34,538 nt of DNA from Nitrospinota bacterium (GCA_029881495.1 JAOUMJ010000031.1:1-34538); one strand, 5' to 3'. Counted from the stretch's first letter, positions 23,492 to 32,396 are shown. Program-made: numbers and translations. The notes: a model not told the origin generated them from the sequence alone.

Positions 23492-24334
23492 TCATTTGCC
23501 CTTTTTGATAAATCCCCTCAACAGCGTTAATATCTTTTCCTCCGGGAACTTTTTGCCAGTCCATATGCGAAATGACTCGCTCCCCTGGTAAACAAGCATT
23601 CCGAGTCCATTAATCGTGCGGCACCCTCTGTCCCTGGCGATTTTTAAAAATCGTGTTTCAAAAGGTGAATAAATTATATCATAGACAAGTTGCCCTTTTT
23701 CGAAAGGGGTGTCCGCTATCGGAAGCGGATCATTTTTTTTCATCCCCATTGGAGTCGTTTGCACAACGAGATCGCTTGAGCCGATTATCTTCCCCGCATC
23801 CCCTCCGGAAGCGAGGGCGAACTCCGAGCCGCCAAAACCGGACAACTCCCTTGCCAGACGCGCCCCTCCAGGCTTGCTTCGGTTTATCACCGTGACATTC
23901 GACGCTCCCGCCTTGAGGAGTGAAACGCCAATCGCTCTCGCAGAGCCTCCAGCCCCAATAAGAGCAACCTTTCTTCCCTTTGGAGAAAAACCTTCAGACT
24001 TAAGCGAGCGTACAAAACCGATCCCGTCGGTGTTATACCCTGTCATTACCCCGTCATTGTTCAAAATCGTGTTAACCGCTCCTATCCCGGTAGCCTCCTC
24101 ATCGAGGGCGTCGATATATTTCATCACAGCTACCTTGTGAGGAACGGTGACGTTCAATCCTCTTAACCCGAGCATGCGGAACGCCTCCACGCTTTTTTTC
24201 AGATTTTCCGGCTTCACGTCAAACGCCGCGTAAACATAAGGAAGGGAGAGCATCTGCGCCGCAGCATTGTGCATCAACGGCGAAAGGGTGTGCGAAATGG
24301 GGTGACCTATGATCCCCAGGACGGCATTCTGCAT
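23492..24334 (-). CDS. aroE: Shikimate 5-dehydrogenase
   Basis: A 280-residue protein with the AroE plan. It has the shikimate-binding GHPISHTLSPLMHN at residues 10-23, the catalytic K67 in NVTVPHK, D103 in YNTDGIGF, the NADP-binding GAGGSARA at about 127-134, and the C-terminal NGLGMLVYQGSESF. It reduces 3-dehydroshikimate to shikimate with NADPH in aromatic amino acid synthesis. It starts 4 bases after the rodZ-like gene and ends 1 base before pilT, so the three genes are probably co-transcribed, although their tasks differ. All key residues are present and the length is standard. Confidence 0.95.
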   Translation of the reverse strand: MQNAVLGIIGHPISHTLSPLMHNAAAQMLSLPYVYAAFDVKPENLKKSVEAFRMLGLRGLNVTVPHKVAVMKYIDALDEEATGIGAVNTILNNDGVMTGYNTDGIGFVRSLKSEGFSPKGRKVALIGAGGSARAIGVSLLKAGASNVTVINRSKPGGARLARELSGFGGSEFALASGGDAGKIIGSSDLVVQTTPMGMKKNDPLPIADTPFEKGQLVYDIIYSPFETRFLKIARDRGCRTINGLGMLVYQGSESFRIWTGKKFPEEKILTLLRGFIKKGK

Positions 24335-24338
24335 TAAA

Positions 24339-25214
24339 TCAATCCGACAGAGGTATCTGCCAGTTCTTAATTACATTATTTTTCGGGACTTTGATGGAAA
24401 CCGGTTCTCCATTCAACTCAAGCCGGACGCTGGAAGCATTACCGGTGGTAAAAAGGAAACTCTTGTCCGCGTTGAGGACTATCTTCTGGCCCGGCCTCAC
24501 AAACATGTCACGTACATCTTCTTCATCAACGACGATAAGCACCCAGGCCTCCTCTTCGGTAACTGAAATTGCAAGACGATATTTCGAGGCGTCTACCCTT
24601 TTTCTCAATTCCGTTCTTTCTGAGATGCTTTCAGCAGGGACTGCTACCGCCGGAACGACGGCCTCCTTTTTCGGCTCCGGCGCTGGTTCAGGAGCTTTCT
24701 CCTTCTTTGTCTCTTTCTTCACCTCTTTTGCGGGCTCATCTTTTTCAGCCTTTACTTCTTTCTTTTCTTCTTTTTTTGGTTCTTCTTCCGTTACAGCCTT
24801 CTCTTCCGATTGCTTCCCGGCCTTTACAGGAGGCGCGACAGCCGCATTATCCTCTCCTGACATGTTTGAAAATATGACGAGCAACACCAGCAGTACCGCA
24901 CCGCCGACAACTGCCAGCCCTACGGGGAAAGGTTTCTGTTCATCCCCTATCTGCACAACCCTTGAGGCATCATGGCGGACCTCCACATTCAGCGATTCAT
25001 ATTCGGCCACGATCCTGTCCGCATCAAGGCCAAGGTGGTTAGCGTATGAACGAAGGAATCCGGTGATGAATACGGGAGCCTGATATTCGGAATAATCATT
25101 CTTCTCGAGCGCTTCAAGGAATTTGATATTTACCCGCGTGGCGGCGGATATTTCCTGTAATGAAACCCCTCGCGCCTCTCTTTCGCGCCTCAGCTTTTCC
25201 CCAAGACTACTCAA
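24339..25214 (-). CDS. RodZ-like membrane protein with cytoplasmic HTH
   Basis: A 291-residue protein. Residues 1-70 form a Cro/C1-type HTH of the RodZ kind (LREEREARG-like, ISAATRVNIKFLEALE, FLRSYANHLGLD). A membrane helix spans about 98-117 (VGLAVVGGAVLLVLLVIFSN). A long Lys/Glu/Pro-rich periplasmic linker follows at about 133-195. The C-terminal DUF4115-like domain, about 215-291, contains EEEAWVLIVVDEEDV and VRPGQKIVLNADK. In known RodZ proteins the HTH binds MreB and helps rod shape; here it may do so, but mreB is not in the window. Start: the TTG at 25214 has GAGGA 7 bases upstream, while no ATG lies near the HTH. Codon runs in the linker are repetitive and may vary between strains. Confidence 0.85.
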   Translation of the reverse strand: MSSLGEKLRREREARGVSLQEISAATRVNIKFLEALEKNDYSEYQAPVFITGFLRSYANHLGLDADRIVAEYESLNVEVRHDASRVVQIGDEQKPFPVGLAVVGGAVLLVLLVIFSNMSGEDNAAVAPPVKAGKQSEEKAVTEEEPKKEEKKEVKAEKDEPAKEVKKETKKEKAPEPAPEPKKEAVVPAVAVPAESISERTELRKRVDASKYRLAISVTEEEAWVLIVVDEEDVRDMFVRPGQKIVLNADKSFLFTTGNASSVRLELNGEPVSIKVPKNNVIKNWQIPLSD

Positions 25215-25358
25215 AGGTTATTCCTCTCAAAAAAATGCAAATACAGGTGACAGCTCCAGCACTATTAATCTAACGCCATATTCTACACAAAAACTCCTGT
25301 TTTATTCAGCAAATAAGCTTTTACTCAAATATTAAAAATTAATTATCGTCCACTTTTA

Positions 25359-26897
25359 ATGTATAAATACCTGATGGAAAAATGGATACCCTGGGCATTG
25401 GCTGCCGCATCCGGTGTATTGCTTGTAGTCTCATATCCGCCGTTTGGCGCAGGATATGTCGCATGGATCGCGCTGGTTCCGCTCATGATAGCTCTGCACG
25501 ACAAGCAGGGTATAGATTCCTTCTACATCGCGCTCGCCTGCGGGATAATCTATTTTACCGGTGTAATGCCGTGGATATATACGGTACTTACCACATACGG
25601 GCATATCTGGCCCCCTCTTGCGGTCATCCTTACCTTCATACTGATCCTCTATCTGGCGGTTTACACCGGGCTCTACGGCCTTATCCTCCCGGCATTCGGC
25701 AAAACAGCGGAGATGCTCTTTCTCTCCCCTTTCATTATCGTCCTCCTTGAATACGCAAGGGGGCACTTTCTGACAGGACTTCCATGGGCATTGATTGCCC
25801 ATACGCAGTCATATTATCCCTCCGTGATACAGATGGCCCTTTTTACCGGCACTGCGGGGGTTACCTTTCTGATAGTCCTCGTCAATTCATCCATTGCGTA
25901 CGCCTTTATAAGAACAAGAAGCGGAGGATTTCAGCCGAGATCGCTAGCGCCCGCGGCGGTGGCGATTACCTTGGCAATTATCAACACCGTATGGGGGCAG
26001 GCAAATATCAGACATGTGAAGAATCTCGACGGAAAGGAAATAAACGCGAGCATTATCCAGGGGAACATTGACCAGGACATGAAATGGGACAACAAATACA
26101 GGGATACCGTCATTGCCACCTATTTCACCCTGTCCAAATCCGAAGCGAAAAAAAAACCGGACCTCCTGGTCTGGCCGGAAGCATCCATCCCTTTTTTCTA
26201 CGGATATGACGCAATGCGAACGAACTTTCTAAACAAGCTTTCCGAATCGATAGATACTCCCATTCTTTTCGGAGGACTTGGAGTGGAGCATTCGGAAGAT
26301 ACGGGAAAGAATTACTACACAAACAGAGCTTATCTATTAAACAACGGCAAAGTCGTGGGCCACTATGACAAAATGCATCTCGTGCCGTTCGGGGAGTATG
26401 TCCCGCTGCGGAAACTCCTTTTTTTCGTGAACAAGATAACAAAGGCACTCAGTAGCGATACCACACCCGGCGATACCGCCAGCCCCCTTACTATCAACTC
26501 CATCCCCTTGGGGAGCCAGATATGCTACGAAATAATATTTGCGGAACCGACCCGCATGTTCGTACGGAACGGAGCAAGGCTGATAACGAACATTACAAAT
26601 GACGCATGGTTCGGAAAGTCTGGAGCATCGGCGCAACATATGGCGTCGCTCCCTTTCAGGGCGGTGGAAAACCGCATCGCGATAATCAGGTCGGCAAATA
26701 CCGGCATTTCGGGATTCGTCTCCGCAACTGGCGAGATCAGCAACACTACCGAACTCTTTAAAGTCGCCACTGCAAACGAGACACTGAAAGTTCCCGACAA
26801 ATCAGGCACATTCTATACCCGTTTCGGCGATGTCTTTACGCTGGCCTGCGCGCTTCTCCTTGCTACAGCGTATATCCGGGTACGCCGGAGGAACTAG
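25359..26897 (+). CDS. lnt: Apolipoprotein N-acyltransferase
   Basis: A 512-residue inner-membrane enzyme that adds the third acyl chain to bacterial lipoproteins. The N-terminal half has about seven membrane helices (for example ALAAASGVLLVVSYPPFGAG). The C-terminal nitrilase-like domain keeps the triad: E274 in VWPEASIP, K338 in YDKMHLVPFGEYVP and C389 in GSQICYEII, close to the family's standard positions (267, 335 and 387 in Escherichia coli). The start ATG is at 25359, with a second in-frame ATG at 25374. It is divergent from the rodZ-like gene across 144 AT-rich bases. The downstream reductase gene begins 1 base after its stop, so they are co-transcribed. Confidence 0.95.
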   Translation: MYKYLMEKWIPWALAAASGVLLVVSYPPFGAGYVAWIALVPLMIALHDKQGIDSFYIALACGIIYFTGVMPWIYTVLTTYGHIWPPLAVILTFILILYLAVYTGLYGLILPAFGKTAEMLFLSPFIIVLLEYARGHFLTGLPWALIAHTQSYYPSVIQMALFTGTAGVTFLIVLVNSSIAYAFIRTRSGGFQPRSLAPAAVAITLAIINTVWGQANIRHVKNLDGKEINASIIQGNIDQDMKWDNKYRDTVIATYFTLSKSEAKKKPDLLVWPEASIPFFYGYDAMRTNFLNKLSESIDTPILFGGLGVEHSEDTGKNYYTNRAYLLNNGKVVGHYDKMHLVPFGEYVPLRKLLFFVNKITKALSSDTTPGDTASPLTINSIPLGSQICYEIIFAEPTRMFVRNGARLITNITNDAWFGKSGASAQHMASLPFRAVENRIAIIRSANTGISGFVSATGEISNTTELFKVATANETLKVPDKSGTFYTRFGDVFTLACALLLATAYIRVRRRN

Positions 26898-26898
26898 A

Positions 26899-27798
26899 GT
26901 GAAGATACTTGTCACGGGTGTAACCGGCCAGATCGGCTCCCGTGTAGCTGGATTGCTTGCAGGGGAGCATTTCATCGTTGCCGCTGTGCGTAAAACCGGG
27001 AACCATCTTCCATACGCTGAGATCAAAATGGAGCTTGGAGATCCTGCCTCAATACACACCGCTGTAAGATCGGCAAAACCGGACGCGGTAATCCATGCCG
27101 CCGCCATCACATCCCCGGAAACCTGCAACATGGACGAAAAGGGTTGCATGAAAATCAATCTTGAAGGGACCAGACATCTCACCGAGGCCTGCGGTGTAAA
27201 TTCGGCGCGGATGATATACCTTTCCACCGATCTTGTTTTTGACGGCAAGGGGAGCCTGTATACGGAACTTGACACTCCGAATCCCTTAAGCATTTACGCC
27301 GAATCAAAACTTAAAGGTGAAGAAGTCGTAAGCGAGATCCTGGTTGACCACGTTATCGCGCGAACCTCCATCGTTTTCGGAAGAGGCGCCTTCAGCGAAA
27401 ACGGATTCACTCACTGGCTGACATCGAATTTGTCCAAAGGGAAGAGACTGGAACTCTATACGGACCAGTACCGTTCGCACTTCTATATAGGCGACTGCGC
27501 TAGGGCTATCGCCGAGCTTTTACGAAAGGATAGCAGGGGACTTTATCACCTGTCGTCCGGCAAACGGGAGTCGAGGTATGAATTCGCGCTAAAGGTCGCA
27601 AAGAGGCTTTCGCTTGATGATACACTTCTCGCCCCGTCGAAGATGGAGAAACATGGCGATATGGCAAAGAGGCCGAAAGACTGCTCTCTCGATAACGGGA
27701 AACTTCTGAAAGAGACCGACTTCAGGCCGCTCCCGGAAAACGAAGCTCTCACCCTTCTTGCGAAAGAGTATCCCGAATTTGGTAAAAACCGTGACTGA
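26899..27798 (+). CDS. RmlD-like NAD(P)-dependent sugar-nucleotide reductase
   Basis: A 299-residue extended SDR. The start GTG at 26899 has GGAGGA 6 bases upstream, inside the lnt stop region. The dinucleotide motif TGVTGQIG is at residues 6-13, IYLSTDLVFDG is in the middle, and the catalytic Y133 and K137 are in YAESK. The C-terminal part (YHLSSGKRESRYEFA) is like dTDP-4-dehydrorhamnose reductase. It probably reduces or epimerises a nucleotide sugar for a surface glycan. No rmlABC genes are in the window, so rhamnose synthesis is not supported. Methionine adenosyltransferase beta-like proteins share this fold, so the specific reaction is open. Confidence 0.8.
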   Translation: MKILVTGVTGQIGSRVAGLLAGEHFIVAAVRKTGNHLPYAEIKMELGDPASIHTAVRSAKPDAVIHAAAITSPETCNMDEKGCMKINLEGTRHLTEACGVNSARMIYLSTDLVFDGKGSLYTELDTPNPLSIYAESKLKGEEVVSEILVDHVIARTSIVFGRGAFSENGFTHWLTSNLSKGKRLELYTDQYRSHFYIGDCARAIAELLRKDSRGLYHLSSGKRESRYEFALKVAKRLSLDDTLLAPSKMEKHGDMAKRPKDCSLDNGKLLKETDFRPLPENEALTLLAKEYPEFGKNRD

Positions 27799-27879
27799 CG
27801 TATCTGTATAACGAAAACCGGAGACTGAAGATATGAAAGGAACTCCCGGATACCGATCGAGCCATGAAGCGGAAAAGGG

Positions 27880-28161
27880 TTATTCGTCTATGTTTACGGT
27901 ATCCCTGAAATCTTTGCCTGTCTTGAAGAATGGAACTTTTTTCGGAGCCACATAGACCTTTTCGCCGGTCTTCGGATTTCGCCCCTCTTTAGCCGCCCTG
28001 TGCCTTACGCGGAAACTTCCAAATCCCCTTATTTCAACCTTATCCCCCTTGGCAAGGGCTTCAATTATGGAATTGGTAAAGATATTTATGATCCCCTCAG
28101 CTTGTTGCTTGTTTATCTTTATCTTTTCCGCAAGCTTATCAGCCAGTTCTGATTTAGTCAT
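27880..28161 (-). CDS. HU/IHF-family DNA-binding protein
   Basis: A 93-residue nucleoid protein of normal size. It begins MTKSELADKLAEKIK and contains the beta-arm-preceding IRGFGSFRVR and the arm motif AAKEGRNPKTGEKVYVAP, where GRNP is the DNA-intercalating proline segment. The end KKVPFFKTGKDFRD is typical. It binds and bends DNA as a dimer. Sequence alone does not settle HU against IHF; the acidic tail and GRNPKTGE favour an IHF-type subunit or an HU-like protein. A promoter is found about 60-90 bases upstream. It converges on the RmlD-like gene with 81 bases between, which hold no clear terminator. Confidence 0.93.
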   Translation of the reverse strand: MTKSELADKLAEKIKINKQQAEGIINIFTNSIIEALAKGDKVEIRGFGSFRVRHRAAKEGRNPKTGEKVYVAPKKVPFFKTGKDFRDTVNIDE

Positions 28162-28224
28162 ACCCCCTCATCCCCAAAATCCTGCTTAAAATAATAACGG
28201 AAAGTTTTTGATTTAATTGGAATT

Positions 28225-28253
28225 AAGATATCAAAACATACGGCAAACGTCAA
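28225..28253 (-). promoter_or_regulatory. Sigma-70-like promoter of the HU/IHF gene
   Basis: On the - strand TTGACG (28248-28253) and TATCTT (28225-28230) are 17 bases apart, matching consensus at 5 of 6 and 4 of 6. The expected start near 28218 gives a leader of about 57 bases ending in a G-rich ribosome-binding site (GAGGGGG) just before the ATG. The surroundings are AT-rich, as is usual for strong promoters. Confidence 0.65.
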
Positions 28254-28300
28254 TTTTCTATTTCCCCCGCAATTAAAACCCAAAATCTCCGCCCAATTAA

Positions 28301-28531
28301 TCAATTAAAGTTATCTTCCATTGTATCCTCAAAATGCTGTTCTACATAATTGTCGACCATATCGTTGAGTCTGTCCTGGAAAAGATCGATATCTTCAATA
28401 TCTTCCATGTAATCAAGGAGGTGCATTAGAACCGATTCCAACACGGCTTCTCTCTCTTCCTGTGTCAACTCGTTTTCCAGCAACAACCTGTTGATTTCAG
28501 TCAATAGTTTGTCGCGGTTACTACTTCCCAT
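28301..28531 (-). CDS. Small acidic helical protein, unknown function
   Basis: A 76-residue protein (from the ATG at 28531) with a strongly acidic second half: many Asp and Glu in LMHLLDYMEDIEDIDLFQDR and a similar acidic tail. It has no cysteine and no predicted membrane segment. It looks largely helical and could be an all-helical dimer or a protein-binding partner. The ATG at 28531 has AGGGG 9 bases upstream; a TTG at 28537 is an alternative. It follows the glutamate synthase GXGXG gene by 61 bases and precedes the HU/IHF gene by 139 bases on the same strand. Length and composition make it likely to be real, but I do not recognise the family. Confidence 0.55.
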   Translation of the reverse strand: MGSSNRDKLLTEINRLLLENELTQEEREAVLESVLMHLLDYMEDIEDIDLFQDRLNDMVDNYVEQHFEDTMEDNFN

Positions 28532-28592
28532 TTTCAATATCCCCTTCGCTTTTTATTTTACTACAACAGCGGAAGCATTTTCCGCATTCCGT

Positions 28593-29603
28593 CTATACTG
28601 GCACTATTTTAACAAACCCTGAAGCGTAACGCTCCTCATCTTCATCACATGCTTTGATCAGCATTTCCAGTTTTTCATTATACTTCCTGGAATCAATTAC
28701 GCCTTTAAAGGAAGCATAAAACGCTCTCGTTTCACGCGAGATCAATTTAATATCTTCTTCATTCATATCTGCAACCTTTACCCGGTTCCCAAGCTGCGAC
28801 TCCTTTACCTCGCCGCGAATATACGCCTTCCCCGCCGTCATGCCGGAACATACGTAGTACCCTATCGGAGAAGGGAGATTATACACGTTCAGAATTATTC
28901 CTATAGTCCCTTGCGCGTACTCCATGAAATAATCCTTCACCTTCCTGCCGAAGACGACAACAGGAGGGGAACGCCGTTCCAGCTCCTTGCTGAATCCTTC
29001 TATAAAGCTGTCCCATCCGCGCAACTCTATCTCCGCGTGACGTTTCTGGTATTTGAAGAGCATCGCTTCTACCCTTTCATTGTCCCCCATATCCCTTATG
29101 GCGTTATAGTCTATCTCTCTCCATATCTGGGGTATGCCCGCGCCTGCCCTGAGAACGCACCTGTTCCCACCTTGCCCTGCTACCCTGAAATTTCCGGAAG
29201 GAGCATACGACGCGAAGAGATCATCCACCGAGCCGCCGATATTCATCTCCACAGGGTTCGCCGATGTTCCAATAGCAACCTGCGCGTCACCGGGACACCA
29301 TACGGAGTTGCTGAAGCGTGTCGGGAAAGTATTTATTGTCAATCCGTCCACGAAGGCGCATGAATGGTTCCCCATAAGCCCGTACACCGATATTCTCGCA
29401 GGGCCGGCTATGCCGGTTCCGATAAGATCCTGACCGCAGACATTCACAAGGATGAAATGTTCAACGCCTGCTCCCCTCGCGATCTTCATCATGGCGTTCA
29501 GCTTTTTGCCGGCCATATCCATAACCCCGCAGTCGATCGTGATCTCCTTCAATCCATCGACGGCAGAGGCCACCGATTCAAGGGGGGTTCCCGCGTTCAG
29601 CAT
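28593..29603 (-). CDS. Split glutamate synthase, GXGXG (GltB C-terminal) subunit
   Basis: A 336-residue free-standing version of the C-terminal beta-helix domain of large-subunit glutamate synthase. It has a run of short strand turns including GNHSCAFVDGLTI, NRCVLRAGAGIP, QGTIGIILNVYN and SGMTAGKAYIRGEV. In fused enzymes this domain packs against the FMN barrel and forms part of the ammonia tunnel wall. The frame is open for 90 codons further upstream inside the FMN gene, but the ATG at 29603 has AGGAG 6 bases upstream. A TTG at 29630 that overlaps the FMN gene stop is a second choice. About 25 bases separate it from the FMN gene, so coupled translation is likely. It needs the other three subunits to act. 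Confidence 0.85.
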   Translation of the reverse strand: MLNAGTPLESVASAVDGLKEITIDCGVMDMAGKKLNAMMKIARGAGVEHFILVNVCGQDLIGTGIAGPARISVYGLMGNHSCAFVDGLTINTFPTRFSNSVWCPGDAQVAIGTSANPVEMNIGGSVDDLFASYAPSGNFRVAGQGGNRCVLRAGAGIPQIWREIDYNAIRDMGDNERVEAMLFKYQKRHAEIELRGWDSFIEGFSKELERRSPPVVVFGRKVKDYFMEYAQGTIGIILNVYNLPSPIGYYVCSGMTAGKAYIRGEVKESQLGNRVKVADMNEEDIKLISRETRAFYASFKGVIDSRKYNEKLEMLIKACDEDEERYASGFVKIVPV

Positions 29604-29626
29604 CAGCTTCTCCTGGGAGGTATCGC

Positions 29627-31207
29627 TCAAAATTTCCCCCTTCCAAAAAGGTCGTAAAGGAGCGGGTCGGTGCCGTGATACCTGAACTTGCGCGAACCGA
29701 CCGCCTCCTCGTGAGTCGTAAAGCCGAGTCCGGCCGCCAGCCCTTCCAATCCTCTCTGCCACGAACCCATCATCCTTACTATCATCTCCGAGCCCTCTTC
29801 CGGGTCTATCCTGTTTCCGTATCTCCTGGATGTGATCCCCCATGAACACTGTCCCGTATGGCACCTGAGGCACATGGTACAGCCAAGAGGAAAGAGGTGG
29901 CGCGATCCGGTCCCCACAAAATCAAATCCCACCATCAGCCCGAGCATCGCCGCCTTCGGAGATGTGAAGTTGCCTTCTCCGATGAGGGATATCTTTTCCC
30001 TCAGACCCTCGCGCCTGAGCGCGTCGTGGGCGACCTTTCCGAAATAGAGGATATCTAGCCCCTTGTTCTGCAGATCAGTTGTTCCAGCCGCGCCTGTGGT
30101 ACCTCCCCCGCCGCGGATAGTAATGTAATCAAATCCCGCCTGCGCAAGCGCGAGAATAATATGCTCCGCATTCCAAGCGGTGCCGTAAATATCCGCCCCT
30201 ACAAGCTTGTCCTCGCCAAGAACCGCGCGAAGCGATTCGACCCTCATTTTCAGCTCCTCAATGGAATACTGAAGATGCTGGGGGTTCGGCGAGTTCACGT
30301 CGCGATACGGTTCAATGCACCTTAGGAGCGCTATCTCGTAATCGTTTTTCGGCGCGGGGAGTTTTCCCCCTTTCCCCTTCTTTGCGTCCTGCCCATACTT
30401 CATGCTAATCCCCGCGAACTCCTTAAGATCAACCCACGGCCCGAAGCCTCCGGTTCCAAACTGGAGGATGGAGTGCTTGAACCCGGGGGCAAAATCCGGA
30501 TGCAGATACCCTTCCCCGGTGAAGAACGGCCTCTTCAGTTTTATGGAAGCGATAAGCCTTGCGAGCATCGCCTCGTGTGAATTCGAGCCGTAGCTCATAT
30601 GCGAATCGAGCACCGGTATCCCCACCTTCAGCCTCCGCTTTGGATGCTTGCCGAGATAGCAGTTTGTGAGCCGTCCGGCGAATTCATTTATGTTGTCGCG
30701 TGGAGGATTGAGAATTATGGAAGCGTCAATCAGGAAATTCTCCCATTCCAGAGGTCGCTGAAAATCCGACATTGAGCCGACCATGCTCTTGCCGTACGCT
30801 CTCCGCACGTTCTGGAGTATTTCGCGCGAACCGATGCTACCCGTGCCGATAACGGAATGGTTCGGATTCCTGTCGACGATGATCGCGTTGGTCGGGCACA
30901 TCGCCACGCACCTCTTGCAGTTGCAGCAGTCGATATCCATTATGTGAAGCTCTTTTTGAAGATGCCCGTCTATCACGGCGCTCGCACCGGTAAGCCTCCT
31001 GCCGCCGGAATCGACCGGGTATTCCCTCATCTCGAACACACACTCTTTCCTGTTCATATCGGTGAGCTTGTGCGTGCAACTGGTTACGCAAATGCCGCAC
31101 CATACGCACCTGTCGGGATCCACAGTCACGCGGTAGGGACCGCCTACCTCCCCTACCCCGCACTCATAAGGCGGGTCGTAAACAATCTTGTTGTTATAAA
31201 GTTTCAC
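29627..31207 (-). CDS. Split glutamate synthase FMN subunit with ferredoxin domain
   Basis: A 526-residue protein. An N-terminal ferredoxin-like domain has two clusters of cysteines: C34-C37-C40-C44, then C94-C97-C100-C104 followed by proline, fitting 2x[4Fe-4S]. The rest is the FMN barrel, with GEGYLHPDFAPGF, QFGTGGFGPW, GADIYGTAW, TIRGGGGTTGAAGTT and LGCTMCLRCHTGQCSWG, the last like the [3Fe-4S] loop of GltB. It should use reduced flavin to convert 2-oxoglutarate plus glutamine-derived ammonia to glutamate. The start is a GTG at 31207 with GGAG 6 bases upstream; it overlaps the glutaminase gene by 14 bases. The ferredoxin domain suggests low-potential electron entry, possibly in place of a fused small subunit. 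Confidence 0.88.
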   Translation of the reverse strand: MKLYNNKIVYDPPYECGVGEVGGPYRVTVDPDRCVWCGICVTSCTHKLTDMNRKECVFEMREYPVDSGGRRLTGASAVIDGHLQKELHIMDIDCCNCKRCVAMCPTNAIIVDRNPNHSVIGTGSIGSREILQNVRRAYGKSMVGSMSDFQRPLEWENFLIDASIILNPPRDNINEFAGRLTNCYLGKHPKRRLKVGIPVLDSHMSYGSNSHEAMLARLIASIKLKRPFFTGEGYLHPDFAPGFKHSILQFGTGGFGPWVDLKEFAGISMKYGQDAKKGKGGKLPAPKNDYEIALLRCIEPYRDVNSPNPQHLQYSIEELKMRVESLRAVLGEDKLVGADIYGTAWNAEHIILALAQAGFDYITIRGGGGTTGAAGTTDLQNKGLDILYFGKVAHDALRREGLREKISLIGEGNFTSPKAAMLGLMVGFDFVGTGSRHLFPLGCTMCLRCHTGQCSWGITSRRYGNRIDPEEGSEMIVRMMGSWQRGLEGLAAGLGFTTHEEAVGSRKFRYHGTDPLLYDLFGRGKF

Positions 31208-32396
31208 CGAAAACTCCGTTTAGCACGCCACTCTCGTTCAGTTCGAAAACTGTTATCTTGCCAGGCTCGCAATTGACCGACTTGTACTTCTTCCCTGTCA
31301 GGAATGCCGTTTGATAAATGCACTTCTCCTCGGACGACCATATGACGGTTTTTCCATCCTTGCTTCTCCCCATCCAGAGCTGGCGCAATCCGTCCCGGTC
31401 GCGTCCGCTTATCACCCGCGCCACGCCATCCTTCCTGATGATGGAAACGAAGGACGAAGGGCCGGACATCTTGAAACGCCCCAGCTCCGGATTGTTCCTG
31501 AAGATATCCTCGTATTCCCCGCGCTCCTTTTCGGAGAGTTTCTCCTCTTCCTGCGGATACATTCGGCACATTGCCCATTCGATCTGCTGGTAGCTCATGT
31601 TGCGCCCGCGAAGGAGATTGTCCACTTCAAGGAGTATCGCCTCCGAATCGGTGCCGACCATCTGTGTTACCCCCGCGGCCTCGATTCCCTGCCTGTTCGA
31701 GGGGGCGCTTGAAAGGTCGCCGTTATGGATTATGTGCGAATTTATAAAACTTATCGGATGGATTCCGTACCATACTCCCGTCTCCACAATGGAAGTGGGC
31801 CATCGCATGTGCGTCATCATTGCGGTTATTGGGCGCGAAGCGAACTTGGAGAGCGAGTACGCCTCAATGGTTGTTTTCAGGTCGTAGGCGGTGACAAACG
31901 TCCCTACGTTCTTGCCTGAACTGAATATCCGCGCCTTCCCTACATAAGTGGTATTGAACTTTTCGACTACCCGCCGCACATACGTATCGGGATCAACGGT
32001 CAGATACCGCCTCAGCATTTGATCCTTCGTCGGAAGATCCACGAAATACCTTCTCAGTTCCGGGAGACTGAACTTCCTGTACATGGACGCTTCGACCATC
32101 GCTTCCATTTCACCTATATGATGAAGGCCGAGTTTATGCTCGGTGAAGAGACTCTCAAGCTCCCTTGCGATGTCGCGATTGAAATACATTACATGAAGCG
32201 CGTAGAGTTCCTTGTACTCCGGGTATATCCCCTTGATGAATACGCCGGCGCCGCTGGTCCCCCTACCTTGCAGTTCCGAAGCGGCCCTGAGCGAAGCCAT
32301 GAGGTCGACCTCTCCAGCCGCCGCGTAAAGACCGCAACTCCCCGGCGCAAGATTCTGCGGATGAAAATCGAGCGGTCTTATCTCTCTGACGCTCAT
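31194..32396 (-). CDS. Split glutamate synthase glutaminase (Ntn amidotransferase) subunit
   Basis: A 400-residue class II amidotransferase-like protein. The likely nucleophile is C21 in PGSCGLYAAAGE. No start codon exists that would place a cysteine at residue 2, so a 20-residue propeptide must be removed to expose it. Other conserved parts are MTHMRWPTS, IIHNGDLSSAPSNRQ and MVGTDSEAILLE, typical of glutamine binding. It should release ammonia from glutamine for the FMN subunit. Its start ATG overlaps the flavin-subunit stop by 4 bases and its stop overlaps the FMN gene by 14. The length matches the free-standing form known from archaeal-type split glutamate synthases. Confidence 0.85.
   Translation of the reverse strand: MSVREIRPLDFHPQNLAPGSCGLYAAAGEVDLMASLRAASELQGRGTSGAGVFIKGIYPEYKELYALHVMYFNRDIARELESLFTEHKLGLHHIGEMEAMVEASMYRKFSLPELRRYFVDLPTKDQMLRRYLTVDPDTYVRRVVEKFNTTYVGKARIFSSGKNVGTFVTAYDLKTTIEAYSLSKFASRPITAMMTHMRWPTSIVETGVWYGIHPISFINSHIIHNGDLSSAPSNRQGIEAAGVTQMVGTDSEAILLEVDNLLRGRNMSYQQIEWAMCRMYPQEEEKLSEKERGEYEDIFRNNPELGRFKMSGPSSFVSIIRKDGVARVISGRDRDGLRQLWMGRSKDGKTVIWSSEEKCIYQTAFLTGKKYKSVNCEPGKITVFELNESGVLNGVFGETL

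Noticed and set aside
24391-25083. Long open frame on the + strand, 230 codons
   Set aside because: It is antisense to the rodZ-like gene, arises from its Lys/Glu-rich repetitive codons (read as Ser/Phe), and has no family features.
29604-29873. N-terminal extension of the GXGXG subunit
   Set aside because: The frame is open, but this part overlaps the FMN gene by 240 bases and its residues look like out-of-frame translation; the ATG at 29603 has a good AGGAG.
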